Positions 33,817 to 42,686 are shown, numbered from the stretch's first letter. The stretch: 55,677 nt of DNA from Bradyrhizobium elkanii WSM2783 (GCF_000472865.1 NZ_AXAP01000054.1:1-55677), one strand, 5' to 3'. The notes: generated from the sequence alone by a model not told the origin. Program-made: numbers and translations.

Positions 33817-35334
33817 TCAGCCCGCTTCGAATGCCGCCCACCGTGGGGGCCTCGTGGACCAACTGGGCGAAGAGGAGCCGGGCAACTCCGCAGGGCGATC
33901 CCAAAACAGAGGCACCCCGTCGACCTGAAGTGGAAAAGCGAGCCGTCGCGATGGGCGTCCGCCCAGATCCCATACCCTCTCGTCGGCGAACGGCATGTCA
34001 TGGGGCAGCGTGAACTCCACACCGCCGGCTGGCCGAACCGCGCTCGTCAGTAGCGCGGCAGTCCGCGCGAGCGACATCTTGGTGATCGAGCCCCGCCCCG
34101 TCTCGAGACGGCGCGCCAACCCCCGTAATGCGGCCGCAGCGAGCAAATAGCCCGTTCCGAAATCCAGTGCCTCCACCGGCAGGTGACGCGGGCGAGAAGC
34201 GTCGACCAAATGCCCGAGCGCGTTCAGCGGGAGGCGACGTTCCGGCGCTTCATTCGCCCAGCGACTGACCTCATCGGCTATTCCCGAGGCATACTGGACC
34301 AGCGTGTCGAACCCTCTTCGGCCACGCCACGGCCCGGTCCAGCCATAGGCGTTGAGCACCACCTCGACGAGACCCGGCCGGATAGCGGCGCGCTCGTTCT
34401 CATCGAAACCAAGCGAGTCGATGGCTCCTGCGCGATAGGAATGGATAAAGATGTCGGCCGTCGACAGCAGTTCCTTATACCTGGCCCGGCCTTCCTCCGT
34501 GCGCGCATCCAGCAGAGCCCAGCGCTTGCCCAACATGATGTCATTGGCACCGCCCAGTGCCACCTCGTCGGCGCCAGGGGGATCGATCCGCAGCACTTCC
34601 GCGCCGAGTGCGGCGAGGAGGCGCGTCGCCATCGGAGCGGCCACGACGCGAGTCATATCGAGAACCCGCACGCCGTGCAGCGGACGTTCCGCCACCGGCT
34701 TCCACTGGTCTTTCGCGACCAAGGTTTCCCTCACCGCTGCAATAGGTTCTTGCGCCACCGCGGCGCCCTGAGGATGCGCTTCCCACTCAGCGAGCGATCT
34801 GGCAATCGCGACAGCTGCGCCGGCCTCTATGAGGCGTCGTTCGGCCTCCTCGGCAGGCAACACACGAAGCGCCGCCGCAATACTGTCCAGCCCCTCCGAA
34901 ACGCCCAGGGCGGCCAGCAATCGCCGCCGGAGCGTCGGATAGCTTGCCTGTACCCGCATCCATCGATCGTCCGCCGTTTGGAACTCGACCATCCATTTGG
35001 CGTGAACGCCATGCCGCTCTGGCGTGTCGATGAACCGCGTCGGGGCCAAGGGGACATCGAACCAGATCGTAGCATGGCGCCGATCCACGTTGATCGGCCC
35101 GGGAGATACGCCCGCCTTTTCCAGGAGGTTCGTCACCCCCAAACCCGCCACAGCGAACGTGGCCGCTGCAAAATCGACGACAGGAAAGGGCGAGCGCAGA
35201 TCGCCTTCGCCTGCAAACGTGACACGTTGCGGCGCGGCTTCATCACCTCCCATGGCCGCCCATATCTCGCTTGTGATCGCCCGCGCGATCGGGAATTCGT
35301 CCCTCCGCACTTCGGGCTTTAACATGGTCGGCAT
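33817..35334 (-). CDS. class III CoA-transferase (CaiB/BaiF family), long form
   Basis: 505 residues, about 100 longer than the usual family member, with AAGGAG 9 bases before the ATG. The canonical N-terminal motif occurs only at about residue 215: LHGVRVLDMTRVVAAPMATRLLAALGAEVLRIDPPG, then VVLNAYGWTGPWRGRRGFDTLVQYASGI. Residues 1-210 form a separate region with a mixed alpha/beta pattern that may be a second, degenerate CaiB half. The final 40 residues are irregular. The family moves CoA between acyl groups. Three members lie in this one operon, suggesting that at least one intermediate is activated by transfer rather than by ligase. Confidence 0.82.
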   Translation of the reverse strand: MPTMLKPEVRRDEFPIARAITSEIWAAMGGDEAAPQRVTFAGEGDLRSPFPVVDFAAATFAVAGLGVTNLLEKAGVSPGPINVDRRHATIWFDVPLAPTRFIDTPERHGVHAKWMVEFQTADDRWMRVQASYPTLRRRLLAALGVSEGLDSIAAALRVLPAEEAERRLIEAGAAVAIARSLAEWEAHPQGAAVAQEPIAAVRETLVAKDQWKPVAERPLHGVRVLDMTRVVAAPMATRLLAALGAEVLRIDPPGADEVALGGANDIMLGKRWALLDARTEEGRARYKELLSTADIFIHSYRAGAIDSLGFDENERAAIRPGLVEVVLNAYGWTGPWRGRRGFDTLVQYASGIADEVSRWANEAPERRLPLNALGHLVDASRPRHLPVEALDFGTGYLLAAAALRGLARRLETGRGSITKMSLARTAALLTSAVRPAGGVEFTLPHDMPFADERVWDLGGRPSRRLAFPLQVDGVPLFWDRPAELPGSSSPSWSTRPPRWAAFEAG

Positions 35335-35388
35335 TTCTATCTACTCCTTGGCGAGGCGGGATGGTTGCTGTTTCTCGGGCTCGCCCAG

Positions 35389-36912
35389 TCAGTGCCGGCC
35401 GAAGTTGGGGCGGTTGCCCAGGTCGATCCAGACCGCCTTCTCCTCCGTGTAGTAGTTGAGCGCCTCCGCGCCGAACTCGCGGCCGACGCCGCTTTCGCCA
35501 AAGCCGCCGAAGGGAACGTTGAACGAAATCATGCGGTAGTTGTTGATCCACACATTGCCCGCACGCAGCCGCGCCGCCATCCGATGGGCCCGCGCGACAT
35601 CCTTCGTCCACGCTGCGCCCGCCAGTCCATAGCGCGTGTCATTGGCGATCCGGACGGCATCATCCTCATCCGTGAAGCGGATCAAGCCAACGACGGGTCC
35701 GAAAATCTCCTCACGCGCGATTCTGAAGGCGTTATCGACGCCCGTGAAGATGGTTGGCTCAATGAAAAGGCCCCGCTCAAGCGCAGCCGAACCACGCGCC
35801 GCGCAGCCGCCGCGAGCAATGTGTGCGCCGTCCTCCACGCCGACATCGAAATAGCTCAGCACCTTCTTATACTGCATTCGATTGGCCATCGGCCCCACGT
35901 CCACCGTGGCGTCGAGAGGGTCGCCAAGCGTCAGCCGATCGGTCGCGGCGGTCAGGCGTGCGGCAAACTCGTCATAGATCGAAGCCTGAACGAGCACACG
36001 AGAACCGCCCATGCAGGTTTGTCCCGTGGCGGCAAAAATGCCGCTCATCACACCATGCACGGCATCGTCGAGATCGGCATCGGCGAACACGATGTTGGCC
36101 GACTTGCCGCCTAGTTCGAGGGTGACGCGACCCACGCGGTTGGCCATCTCGCGCATGATGGCCTTTCCCGTCGCGGTCGAACCTGTGAACGCAATCTTGT
36201 CCACGTCGCGATGCGCCACCAGGGCTTCTCCGGTGGGTTTGCCGAATCCGGTGACGACATTCACGACCCCGCGGGGAAACCCGGCTTCCTCGATCAATTC
36301 CGCAAGACGCAATGTCGAGGTCGGCGTGATCTCCGATGGCTTGATCACGATCGTATTGCCTGCGGCCAGCGCTGGAAAGAGCTTGGGAGCGAGCAGCGAC
36401 AGCGGAGAATTCCAGGGAGTGATGGCGCCAACCACACCGAGCGGCTCACGACGGGTGAACACCATCATGTTCGGGAGTGGCGGCTGTATCGTCTTGCCTT
36501 CGATGTTCTCGGCCAGCCCTGCGGTATAGTGAGCGTGCATGGCCAACGCCTGCGCACCGGCGGTCATCTCTCCGATGAGTTTGCCGTTTTCATGGGTTTG
36601 GATGCGGGCAAGCTCGTCAGCGTGCCGACGGAGCAGATCACCGAGCCGGCGCAGCAACGCAGATCGCATAAAGGGAGAAGATGTGCCCCACCCGGCGTCG
36701 AAGGCTCGCCGCGCCGCCTGTACCGCGCGATCGACATCCGCCGAAGTGGCCGCCGGCACGGTTCCCCACTCCGTGTCGTCGTAAGGATCGACACAGCGAA
36801 ACGTGCCGCCGTCGCTCGCGCCGACCCATTCGCCGCCTATCAGCATCCGGTATTCGCGATCATAGTCGCTCGAAAAGCGCGGGACTTCTGAAGCGGCGTT
36901 CGAACTCATCAT
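35389..36912 (-). CDS. aldehyde dehydrogenase (NAD(P)+)
   Basis: 507 residues from the ATG at 36912, with GGAGGA 7 bases upstream. A start seven codons earlier would overlap this site. It is a full-length ALDH: PWNSPLSLLAPKLFPALAAGNTIVIKPSE, cofactor loop GFGKPTGEALVAHRDVDKIAFTGSTATG, catalytic Glu in LELGGKSANIVF, catalytic Cys in GQTCMGGSRVLV, and end NVPFGGFGESGVGREFG. In context it oxidises the aldehyde formed from the P450/SDR steps to an acid ready for CoA transfer. It lies 33 bp after CoA-transferase 2 and 54 bp before CoA-transferase 3. Confidence 0.95.
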   Translation of the reverse strand: MMSSNAASEVPRFSSDYDREYRMLIGGEWVGASDGGTFRCVDPYDDTEWGTVPAATSADVDRAVQAARRAFDAGWGTSSPFMRSALLRRLGDLLRRHADELARIQTHENGKLIGEMTAGAQALAMHAHYTAGLAENIEGKTIQPPLPNMMVFTRREPLGVVGAITPWNSPLSLLAPKLFPALAAGNTIVIKPSEITPTSTLRLAELIEEAGFPRGVVNVVTGFGKPTGEALVAHRDVDKIAFTGSTATGKAIMREMANRVGRVTLELGGKSANIVFADADLDDAVHGVMSGIFAATGQTCMGGSRVLVQASIYDEFAARLTAATDRLTLGDPLDATVDVGPMANRMQYKKVLSYFDVGVEDGAHIARGGCAARGSAALERGLFIEPTIFTGVDNAFRIAREEIFGPVVGLIRFTDEDDAVRIANDTRYGLAGAAWTKDVARAHRMAARLRAGNVWINNYRMISFNVPFGGFGESGVGREFGAEALNYYTEEKAVWIDLGNRPNFGRH

Positions 36913-36945
36913 TTTATCTTCCTCCCGTTTCATCTTGTTCTGGAC

Positions 36946-38184
36946 CTACTTAGCGAGCGCTATCTCGGCGCCTTGCAAGTCCGGGATGAAAATCGCCTCC
37001 TCACGATGGAGTTTTTCAATCTCAGGCCCTTCGAGATGAAGCATCTTATCCAGGACTTCGCGCGTGTGCTGCCCAAGATCGGGGGCTGCTGCTCGGATGA
37101 CCCCCGGCGTGCGGCTCAGGCGTGCCGTGTAGCCACGCTGCAAGGTCGATCCGATCTTCGACTCGACAGGTTGGAAAAATCCGAGCGCATCGAGTTGATC
37201 GTCTCGCAACACCTCGGCAGCATTGCGCACTACAGTCGCGGCAACTCCAGCCGCCCGCAACTGCTGCTCCGCCACTTCAGGAGGCTGCGTTCGGACCCAC
37301 TCACCGAGCAGGGCATGAATCTGTCCCGACGCCGGGGCCGCCCCAACATCGCTGGCCGCGCCGATCACTCCTAGCAGGGCCTGGAGCTGTTCGCCGTCTG
37401 CCGGAACCGATACCGCCACCCAACGATCGCTAACGGCGGACTCGTAAACGCCCTGGATGGTGCCCGCCTCCGCGTTCCCTTGTGGAATCGGTAGCTCCCC
37501 CGTCTTCGCATAGCGCACGAATTGCTCACCGATGGCGAATGTCACCGCTTCACGTTGGGAAAAATCCACCCAGACGGCCTTGCCGGATTCACGGGCCTGA
37601 CGTAACGCGGCAAGAGCAACGCCAGGCCCTAGGAACGAAACGAGTTGATCGGGGTAGTTGATGTTGTTGCTCGACCACAACGGCTCGCTAGGCGCGTAGC
37701 CGGTAACCGACATAAGACCGCCGAGCGCATCAAGCGTCGATCCGAACGAGCCGTATTTCGCGTCCGGTCCAGCCACCCCCTGGCTGGTAAGGGAGAGGAG
37801 CACGATCTGGGGGTTGGCCTCGCGAAGCGCCGAGAAATCCAATCCCAACCGCTCCAGCACACCTCGCCTGAAATTTTCGACGACAATGTCGCAATGCGCC
37901 GCCAACCTGAGAAGCAGCGCGCGTCCGCTGGTTGACTTGAGGTTGATTCCAACGCTTCGTTTCCCGCGATTTACAACGTGGAATGGCGGGCTGGAATTAT
38001 AGTCGGGAGTCCCGCTGGATGCGATCTGAGTCCAGTGTCGGAAAGGATCGAGTTGACCTGGCCACTCGATCTTGATCACGTCTGCACCAAAATCGGCAAA
38101 CACGCCGCTTGTCGCAGCGCCTGCGGTAATCGTGCCGAGGTCCAGCACTCGGACTTCAGACAAAGCTCCCTTGCGTGCCGTCAT
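36946..38184 (-). CDS. class III CoA-transferase (CaiB/BaiF family) 2
   Basis: 412 residues. It overlaps the previous gene by four bases (ATGA), so translation is coupled. The family motif is VRVLDLGTITAGAATSGVFADFGADVIKIEWPG, then GKRSVGINLKSTSGRALLLRLAAHCDIVVENFRRGVLERLGLDF and LSLTSQGVAGPDAKYGSFGSTLDALGGL. At the position where the family usually has the catalytic Asp, it reads WVDFSQREAV, with Glu after Gln-Arg. Probably cytoplasmic, working as an intertwined dimer, possibly with the overlapping gene product. Confidence 0.9.
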   Translation of the reverse strand: MTARKGALSEVRVLDLGTITAGAATSGVFADFGADVIKIEWPGQLDPFRHWTQIASSGTPDYNSSPPFHVVNRGKRSVGINLKSTSGRALLLRLAAHCDIVVENFRRGVLERLGLDFSALREANPQIVLLSLTSQGVAGPDAKYGSFGSTLDALGGLMSVTGYAPSEPLWSSNNINYPDQLVSFLGPGVALAALRQARESGKAVWVDFSQREAVTFAIGEQFVRYAKTGELPIPQGNAEAGTIQGVYESAVSDRWVAVSVPADGEQLQALLGVIGAASDVGAAPASGQIHALLGEWVRTQPPEVAEQQLRAAGVAATVVRNAAEVLRDDQLDALGFFQPVESKIGSTLQRGYTARLSRTPGVIRAAAPDLGQHTREVLDKMLHLEGPEIEKLHREEAIFIPDLQGAEIALAK

Positions 38185-39347
38185 TTCTGAACTCCCGCCA
38201 GATCGCGACCGAAGGACGTCGCGCCCACATCGGAAGAGTTGAAACGGCGACCGTTGAATGTGAAAGGGAGTGACGGTTGGGTACAGCCGTCGCCATCGGC
38301 AGGGTCACACGCCTCGAGAAAGTGCTGTGCGGCATATTGTTTGCTGTCGAGAAGATCTCGGATTGTCTCAACACTGCCGATTGGTATCCCCAAAGACTGC
38401 GCGGCGCGGTATAGCTCATGCTTTGCGGCCTTCCGCGTATGCTCCTCCAAGATGGCCGTCAGCTCTGGTTCGTGGGCAATCCTGCCTCTGATGGTGTCAA
38501 ACTTCGGGTTACGGAGCTGGTCATCGTCAAAAAGTTCGACGACCCGCGGCCAGTCGATATCGCGATAGTAAAACGCGACATGGCCATCTTTCGTCGGCAA
38601 GATCAGAGGGCCTGTGCTCCTGCCCCGCTCGAGGATGACGCCATCGGCTTGGTAGAAAGTGCCTCCTTTCCATTCGAGGAAGGCGACAGTCTCGAAATAT
38701 GATGTTCTGACGAACTGCCCGACACCGCTCCGATCGCGTTCGGTCAACGCGATCATGATCCCGGTGAACAATTGCATTCCGGTCGAATAGGCGGCCTGAT
38801 GACCGCCGAGCATGATGGGGGGACGGCCCGGTTTTCCTAAAAGATAGACGAGGCCGCCTGCCGCTTGCAGGATAAGCTCTGAACTTGGCTCGGCCCATCG
38901 CGGGCCACGCTCCCCCCATGGCGTCGCTTGCGCGATAATCGCACCCTTTTCAATCAACCGATCTGCCACAAGTCCGAGGAAGTCGGCATCCGCATCGGAA
39001 TGTAGAATGATGTCGGCAGCACCGATGGCACTCCGCGCTCGATCCGGCGCGGCGCCGACCACGATCGACTCCATCCCGCGGAAAAGAAACGACGAAAGAT
39101 AGTCGCCCTCCGGAGATGGCGGAAAGGTTGCCTGGCAAGCATCTCGCAAAACATGCACGACATTCACCCCCAGGCTCAGGAGCAGCTTTGCCGCCATACC
39201 TGTCGCAGGATCGTTGCCGATGACAACACCCGCCAGCGCATGAAGAGGGAGGCCGACGCGCAGCCGCTCGCCGTCGGCACCTGCCGCCTCACGAATACTC
39301 CTGCCCGCATGGGACGCAGGCGTCTCTGAGCTGCTACCTATTACCAT
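38181..39347 (-). CDS. class III CoA-transferase (CaiB/BaiF family) 1, divergent
   Basis: 388 residues. The N-terminus (LHALAGVVIGNDPATGMAAKLLLSLGVNVVHVLRD) is a weakened form of the family motif. IIAQATPWGERGPRWAEPSSELILQAAGGLVYLLGKPGRPPIMLGGHQAAYSTGMQLFTGIMIAL is the typical middle block. VGQFVRTSYFETVAFLEWKGG stands where the catalytic acid is expected, again Glu. It is the first gene of the five-gene unit and overlaps the second CoA-transferase by four bases. The divergence and overlap suggest a heteromeric enzyme with its neighbour. An operator-like palindrome lies 34 bp upstream. Confidence 0.85.
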   Translation of the reverse strand: MVIGSSSETPASHAGRSIREAAGADGERLRVGLPLHALAGVVIGNDPATGMAAKLLLSLGVNVVHVLRDACQATFPPSPEGDYLSSFLFRGMESIVVGAAPDRARSAIGAADIILHSDADADFLGLVADRLIEKGAIIAQATPWGERGPRWAEPSSELILQAAGGLVYLLGKPGRPPIMLGGHQAAYSTGMQLFTGIMIALTERDRSGVGQFVRTSYFETVAFLEWKGGTFYQADGVILERGRSTGPLILPTKDGHVAFYYRDIDWPRVVELFDDDQLRNPKFDTIRGRIAHEPELTAILEEHTRKAAKHELYRAAQSLGIPIGSVETIRDLLDSKQYAAQHFLEACDPADGDGCTQPSLPFTFNGRRFNSSDVGATSFGRDLAGVQK

Positions 39348-39380
39348 CTTCCATTTACCATCTTCTATCCAATCCAGTCT

Positions 39381-39400
39381 TCAACCAACTAGATGGTTTA
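39381..39400. promoter_or_regulatory. operator-like palindrome, copy 4 (CoA-transferase unit)
   Basis: TCAACCAACTAGATGGTTTA: the left arm is identical to copies 1 and 5, and the right arm is GATGG-T-TTA. It is 34 bp upstream of the first CoA-transferase gene. Confidence 0.6.
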
Positions 39401-39475
39401 TCTTTTGCCGTCGAACCACTGCCTCAGCCTCGTTCGACGGCGTTGGCCTTCGTGCTGCAGGCTCAGCCCCAAACA

Positions 39476-40345
39476 CTAGCCTTTCAGGATGTGCGCCACC
39501 GGACACCGCGACATGTCTCCCGTCCCGTCATGCGCATGACCGGAATCCTGCGGCGAGTCGGGCAACCGCTGCACCTCGGCTAAGACTGCGTTCGCGTGCT
39601 CGATTGCAAATGCGCGGCTCGCTGGATTGGTGACGATGATGTATCGACGGCCAAGCAGCCCATCCCATGCCGCCCTTGCGACCACGTCGGTGTCCTGCGC
39701 GTAGGGCTCGATCATCGCCGCCGCCTCGGCCGAAGCCTGCACAATCGCACGAATCTTCTCCGTGCGAATCCATCCCGGAGCGAGGAGGGAGACGCCGACC
39801 CCTGTATTCGCGAAGTCGCGGCGCGCCGTGTCCGTCAGACCCAGGACAGCGTATTTGCTGGTCGTATACGCGCTGAGCGGCGGAACGTGAGGGGGAACGC
39901 CGAGGGAATGCTCGGAGCCGACGTTGAGAATGAACGAATGGCCACCGCTGCCGGCGGCGGCCTTTAGCAGTTCGGCGAACGCCCGAATTCCGTGGAAGAC
40001 GCCAAGAATCCCGACCTCGAAGGTCCGCTTCGTTGCAAGCGGATCAACGCTATCAAGTGGACCCGCCTCCGCGAACGCCGCGTTGTTGATGACCACGTTC
40101 ACTCGACCATAGCGCTCGCGAACAAACGTTGCCAACGCTTCTACGGATTCGTAGTCTGCTACATCGACATGCTGGGCGACAGCCGAGCCGCCCGCCTTCG
40201 CGATTTCCTCAACGACACTTCCCGCATCCGAAACATCGGCGAGGATAACTTCAGCACCGCGAGCCGCTGCCTCCAAAGCGAGCGCTCTCCCCAACCCGGT
40301 CGCTGCGCCGGTCACGACGACGATATCGCCTTTTAAATCAGTCAC
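39476..40345 (-). CDS. short-chain dehydrogenase/reductase, second in cluster
   Basis: 289 residues from a GTG at 40345 with GGGAGG 8 bases upstream. The cofactor motif is VVVTGAATGLGRALALEAAARGAEVILADVSD, where the Asp points to NAD(H). VVINNAAFAE, FILNVGSEHSLG and YTTSKYAVLGLTD carry the NNA, Ser and Tyr-Lys. The last 40 residues (SPQDSGHAHDGTGDMSRCPVAHILKG) extend beyond the usual SDR length, with a His/Asp-rich tail. It forms its own unit with an operator-like palindrome about 100 bp upstream. Likely alcohol dehydrogenase of the pathway, by context. Confidence 0.9.
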   Translation of the reverse strand: MTDLKGDIVVVTGAATGLGRALALEAAARGAEVILADVSDAGSVVEEIAKAGGSAVAQHVDVADYESVEALATFVRERYGRVNVVINNAAFAEAGPLDSVDPLATKRTFEVGILGVFHGIRAFAELLKAAAGSGGHSFILNVGSEHSLGVPPHVPPLSAYTTSKYAVLGLTDTARRDFANTGVGVSLLAPGWIRTEKIRAIVQASAEAAAMIEPYAQDTDVVARAAWDGLLGRRYIIVTNPASRAFAIEHANAVLAEVQRLPDSPQDSGHAHDGTGDMSRCPVAHILKG

Positions 40346-40446
40346 CCAGGACCCTCCCGATTATTGTCGCAGCATTAGATTGACGACCTGATCGTCGGCC
40401 TCGCCTGCTGTTTTGTCGTATCGAGCCACATAAATCGGAGTAAGTC

Positions 40447-40466
40447 AACCAACTGTTTGAGTGAAA
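40447..40466. promoter_or_regulatory. operator-like palindrome, copy 5 (second SDR)
   Basis: TCAACCAACTGTTTGAGTGA: an intact left arm TCAACCAAC, right arm GTTTGnnTGA-like. It is about 100 bp upstream of the GTG start of the SDR. Confidence 0.55.
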
Positions 40467-41083
40467 CTGGCGATAGCGCAGTCTGATGTCCAACCTGCTC
40501 GACTGCCTGGCTAGGCCGCTTCTCGACTCGGAAGATGACAGTTGGAGATCTGGTGGGAAGACGGCGCGGGTAGACGGAGAGCGGGCCGAATCGCCACCCG
40601 TGGCAAAGTTGGTTCGGATGCACGCCTCTAGTGGAATAGGTCCAGTGCCGATTGACAATCAACGTACGGGCTTAAATCTCCAGGCTACACACCGGTCAAA
40701 GCTGCCTGGGCTCTATTGCCGACACCTCCCTCTCGGGGGGCGGCGAGTGGCGCGGGAGCTAACATCGACCATCGCTCGGCGCGTGGCGCTGCCGGCGCCG
40801 CGTCCCGTCGCCGTGGCGCCCCGAAGGCCCGCCCCTCGCCGCCGACGACAACGACGCGCCGTTGCTGCCGGTCGCGTCTTGTAGAGGCTCCTTGGCCTCT
40901 TGCCAACGTTGCCCGCCTCACCTGAAAATGAAACAGAGGCACGGCTATCCCGCTCGGGATCTCGCCCAGAGTGGGGGACGTTCGGGAGAGCCCGTCGGCA
41001 TCAAGCCGAACGTAGTGCTCTTCGCGGGCTGGTGACGGTGCATCCTGCAGAGCCGCCGCCTGCAAACCGGCTGCCGCGCTCCG
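40467..41083. other. GC-rich stretch, no gene recognised
   Basis: About 600 bases. Frames are open on both strands because of very high GC (for example 40740-40870), but the products are Arg/Ala/Pro runs with no domain, start site or consistent codon pattern. I would not call a gene here. Confidence 0.4.
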
Positions 41084-41359
41084 CTACTCTTGCTGCGAGC
41101 CGTTTTGAGCGCCGTTTCGCCCGCGCGCACCACGCACAAACACAACTGCATGACAGTCCTTGCTCAGTTTTGCTTCGTTTTGACGCAGGCATGTGGCTAT
41201 CCGATCGGCGTCTGGAATGAAACTGCTGCATAGCCGCAAAGCGTCGCCTTGGCAGGCAGCGCGCTGTTCTGGCGTTCCCTGCTGAGCAAGCGCTTCGTCT
41301 TGCCAGATCAACAAGATACCGAACAGCGCCATTATCATTGCACGCCCGCGGACAACCAT
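41084..41359 (-). CDS. small exported Cys-rich-repeat protein
   Basis: 91 residues from the ATG at 41359, with AAGGAG 7 bases upstream. Earlier in-frame ATGs lack such a site. The signal peptide is MVVRGRAMIMALFGILLIWQDEALAQ. The mature part has one Cys-rich motif: TPEQRAACQGDALRLCSSFIPDADRIATCLRQNEAKLSKDCHAVV, four Cys in the C-x7-C-x11-C-x11-C style of the 'cysteine rich repeat' seen in small periplasmic proteins of Bradyrhizobium-like bacteria. Function unknown. A palindrome with the GTACCGTA core lies about 45-60 bp upstream. Confidence 0.8.
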   Translation of the reverse strand: MVVRGRAMIMALFGILLIWQDEALAQQGTPEQRAACQGDALRLCSSFIPDADRIATCLRQNEAKLSKDCHAVVFVRGARGRNGAQNGSQQE

Positions 41360-41403
41360 CCTTGCTCTCCTTGTCTGCATGAACATTCTTTTGAACGTTC
41401 GTG

Positions 41404-41423
41404 CTACGGTACGGTTTCGTATC
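41404..41423. promoter_or_regulatory. second operator family, copy 1
   Basis: ctacggtacggtttcgtatc; on the other strand it reads ACCGTACCGTAG. It shares the TACCGTA core with four other sites in 41-47 kb and lies upstream of the Cys-rich protein gene. Confidence 0.5.
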
Positions 41424-41550
41424 TTTTTTTGGTTATTTTGTACAAGCTGGAGCGGCATCGCCATGGGTTTGTTAGTCCCTGGAAAGCGAATCTGCCGGCC
41501 CTCGGCGCTCTACAGAGCCCCTCACCCCGGCATCAGTGTTGGAGCTTCAA

Positions 41551-41979
41551 ATGAATAATGCCGTCATTTCAGCGATCGCAGCTCTAGCGGGCTCCGCAAT
41601 CGGCGCTATAGCGTCGTTCGCCACGACATGGCTCAGCCTTCGAGCTCAAGAGCGGACGCAGCGATTTGCCAGCGCGATGAGCCGCCGCGAACATCTGTAT
41701 GGCGACTTCATCGACGAGGCGTCCCGGCTGGTCACGGAAGGCATAACACACGACACGATCGATCCAACCAAGTTCGTGCGATTGTATGCGATCCTTGGAA
41801 AGCTTCGTCTGTTTGCCTCCGAAACGGTGGTCACTAACGCCGACGAGGTTGTGCATCACATTCTTGACATTTACGCCACTCCGTCTGAGCCTCTTCGCGA
41901 CTTTGCCAAGAAGTACAATCCGGACGCGGATATCCTCCGCAACTTCGGCCTGGCATGTCGTAGGGATTTGAACGTGTGA
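41551..41979 (+). CDS. hypothetical membrane-anchored protein
   Basis: 142 residues from the ATG at 41551 (TTGGAGCTTCAA before it). One N-terminal hydrophobic helix (MNNAVISAIAALAGSAIGAIASFATTWLSL) is followed by a mostly helical soluble part (RREHLYGDFIDEASRLVTEGI, KFVRLYAILGKLRLFASETVV, ADEVVHHILDIY). No enzyme motif. I do not recognise a named family, although proteins of this shape occur widely in proteobacteria. The regular amphipathic pattern and start site support a real gene. Confidence 0.65.
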   Translation: MNNAVISAIAALAGSAIGAIASFATTWLSLRAQERTQRFASAMSRREHLYGDFIDEASRLVTEGITHDTIDPTKFVRLYAILGKLRLFASETVVTNADEVVHHILDIYATPSEPLRDFAKKYNPDADILRNFGLACRRDLNV

Positions 41980-42101
41980 CACTGGAAGAAGGCCTTCCCA
42001 GTCACCGTCACCGAGATCCTGCATTGCACTTCCCAATGCCCCCCTGCGCCCGGCTGCCAATCGGCCGACGTCGCAATGCACGGCGCAGGCCCTTTCGGTG
42101 A

Positions 42102-42686
42102 TCAGCGGCCTTTCCCAGCAGGTGGTTCGAGCACAACTTGCTTCAAGCTCGAACCGGAATCGACGACGATGGTGAAATTCAGCCTGCCGTCTATGCTCGT
42201 CAAGCTTCCCCCGACAGCTCGTCTCGATGCTGACTGCTCCGCGATATGGACGGCATCAGACATCTGCTGCCGGACCGTCCTTAAGGCCAGAAGGTTCTTG
42301 CGAGCCTCCGCGTTGAATTCGCCGATCGACGATATAACCGGACCGCCGATTATTTCTCCAGTTTCGCCGTCCACAAGGTTCTCCCAAATTCGATCTTTTT
42401 CGAAGGTCATGACTTTGTAGAGAGCCCGGCCCGTCGATCCGTCGAAGCCCGCGTCCGCAGTTCTGGCGCCAGCGTGCCGCTTTTCCGCAGCTGCTATCGC
42501 CTCCACCAGCGAAATTCGAGTGCCGCGAAACAACTCAAGTTCGTCGAGCACGCTCGGTTCGCCTGACTTTGTCACGCTCCCCTGGGCTCGAGGCTCGACG
42601 GCCACAGGCGCCGCCAACGCGGCCTCTGCCCCCAAAGCGATCAGCACAGCAACAAAGATGTGAAAGCGCCGATTGTCTATCCGCAT
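42102..42686 (-). CDS. exported PepSY-domain protein
   Basis: 194 residues from the ATG at 42686. The signal peptide is MRIDNRRFHIFVAVLIALGAEAALA. Two PepSY-like repeats follow: ISLVEAIAAAEKRHAGARTADAGFD...YKVMTFEKDRIWENLVDGETGEIIGG, and a weaker second copy in the C-terminal half (HIAEQSASRRAVGG...LNFTIVVDSGSSLKQVVLEP). PepSY domains are small periplasmic or surface modules, some inhibiting proteases or sensing metals. The exact role is unknown. A perfect 15-base palindrome lies about 95 bp upstream and is shared with neighbouring genes. Confidence 0.78.
   Translation of the reverse strand: MRIDNRRFHIFVAVLIALGAEAALAAPVAVEPRAQGSVTKSGEPSVLDELELFRGTRISLVEAIAAAEKRHAGARTADAGFDGSTGRALYKVMTFEKDRIWENLVDGETGEIIGGPVISSIGEFNAEARKNLLALRTVRQQMSDAVHIAEQSASRRAVGGSLTSIDGRLNFTIVVDSGSSLKQVVLEPPAGKGR

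Noticed and set aside
40685..41065. Open frames on both strands in the GC-rich stretch
   Set aside because: Arg/Ala/Pro-rich products in all phases, explained by very high GC; no start site or family.
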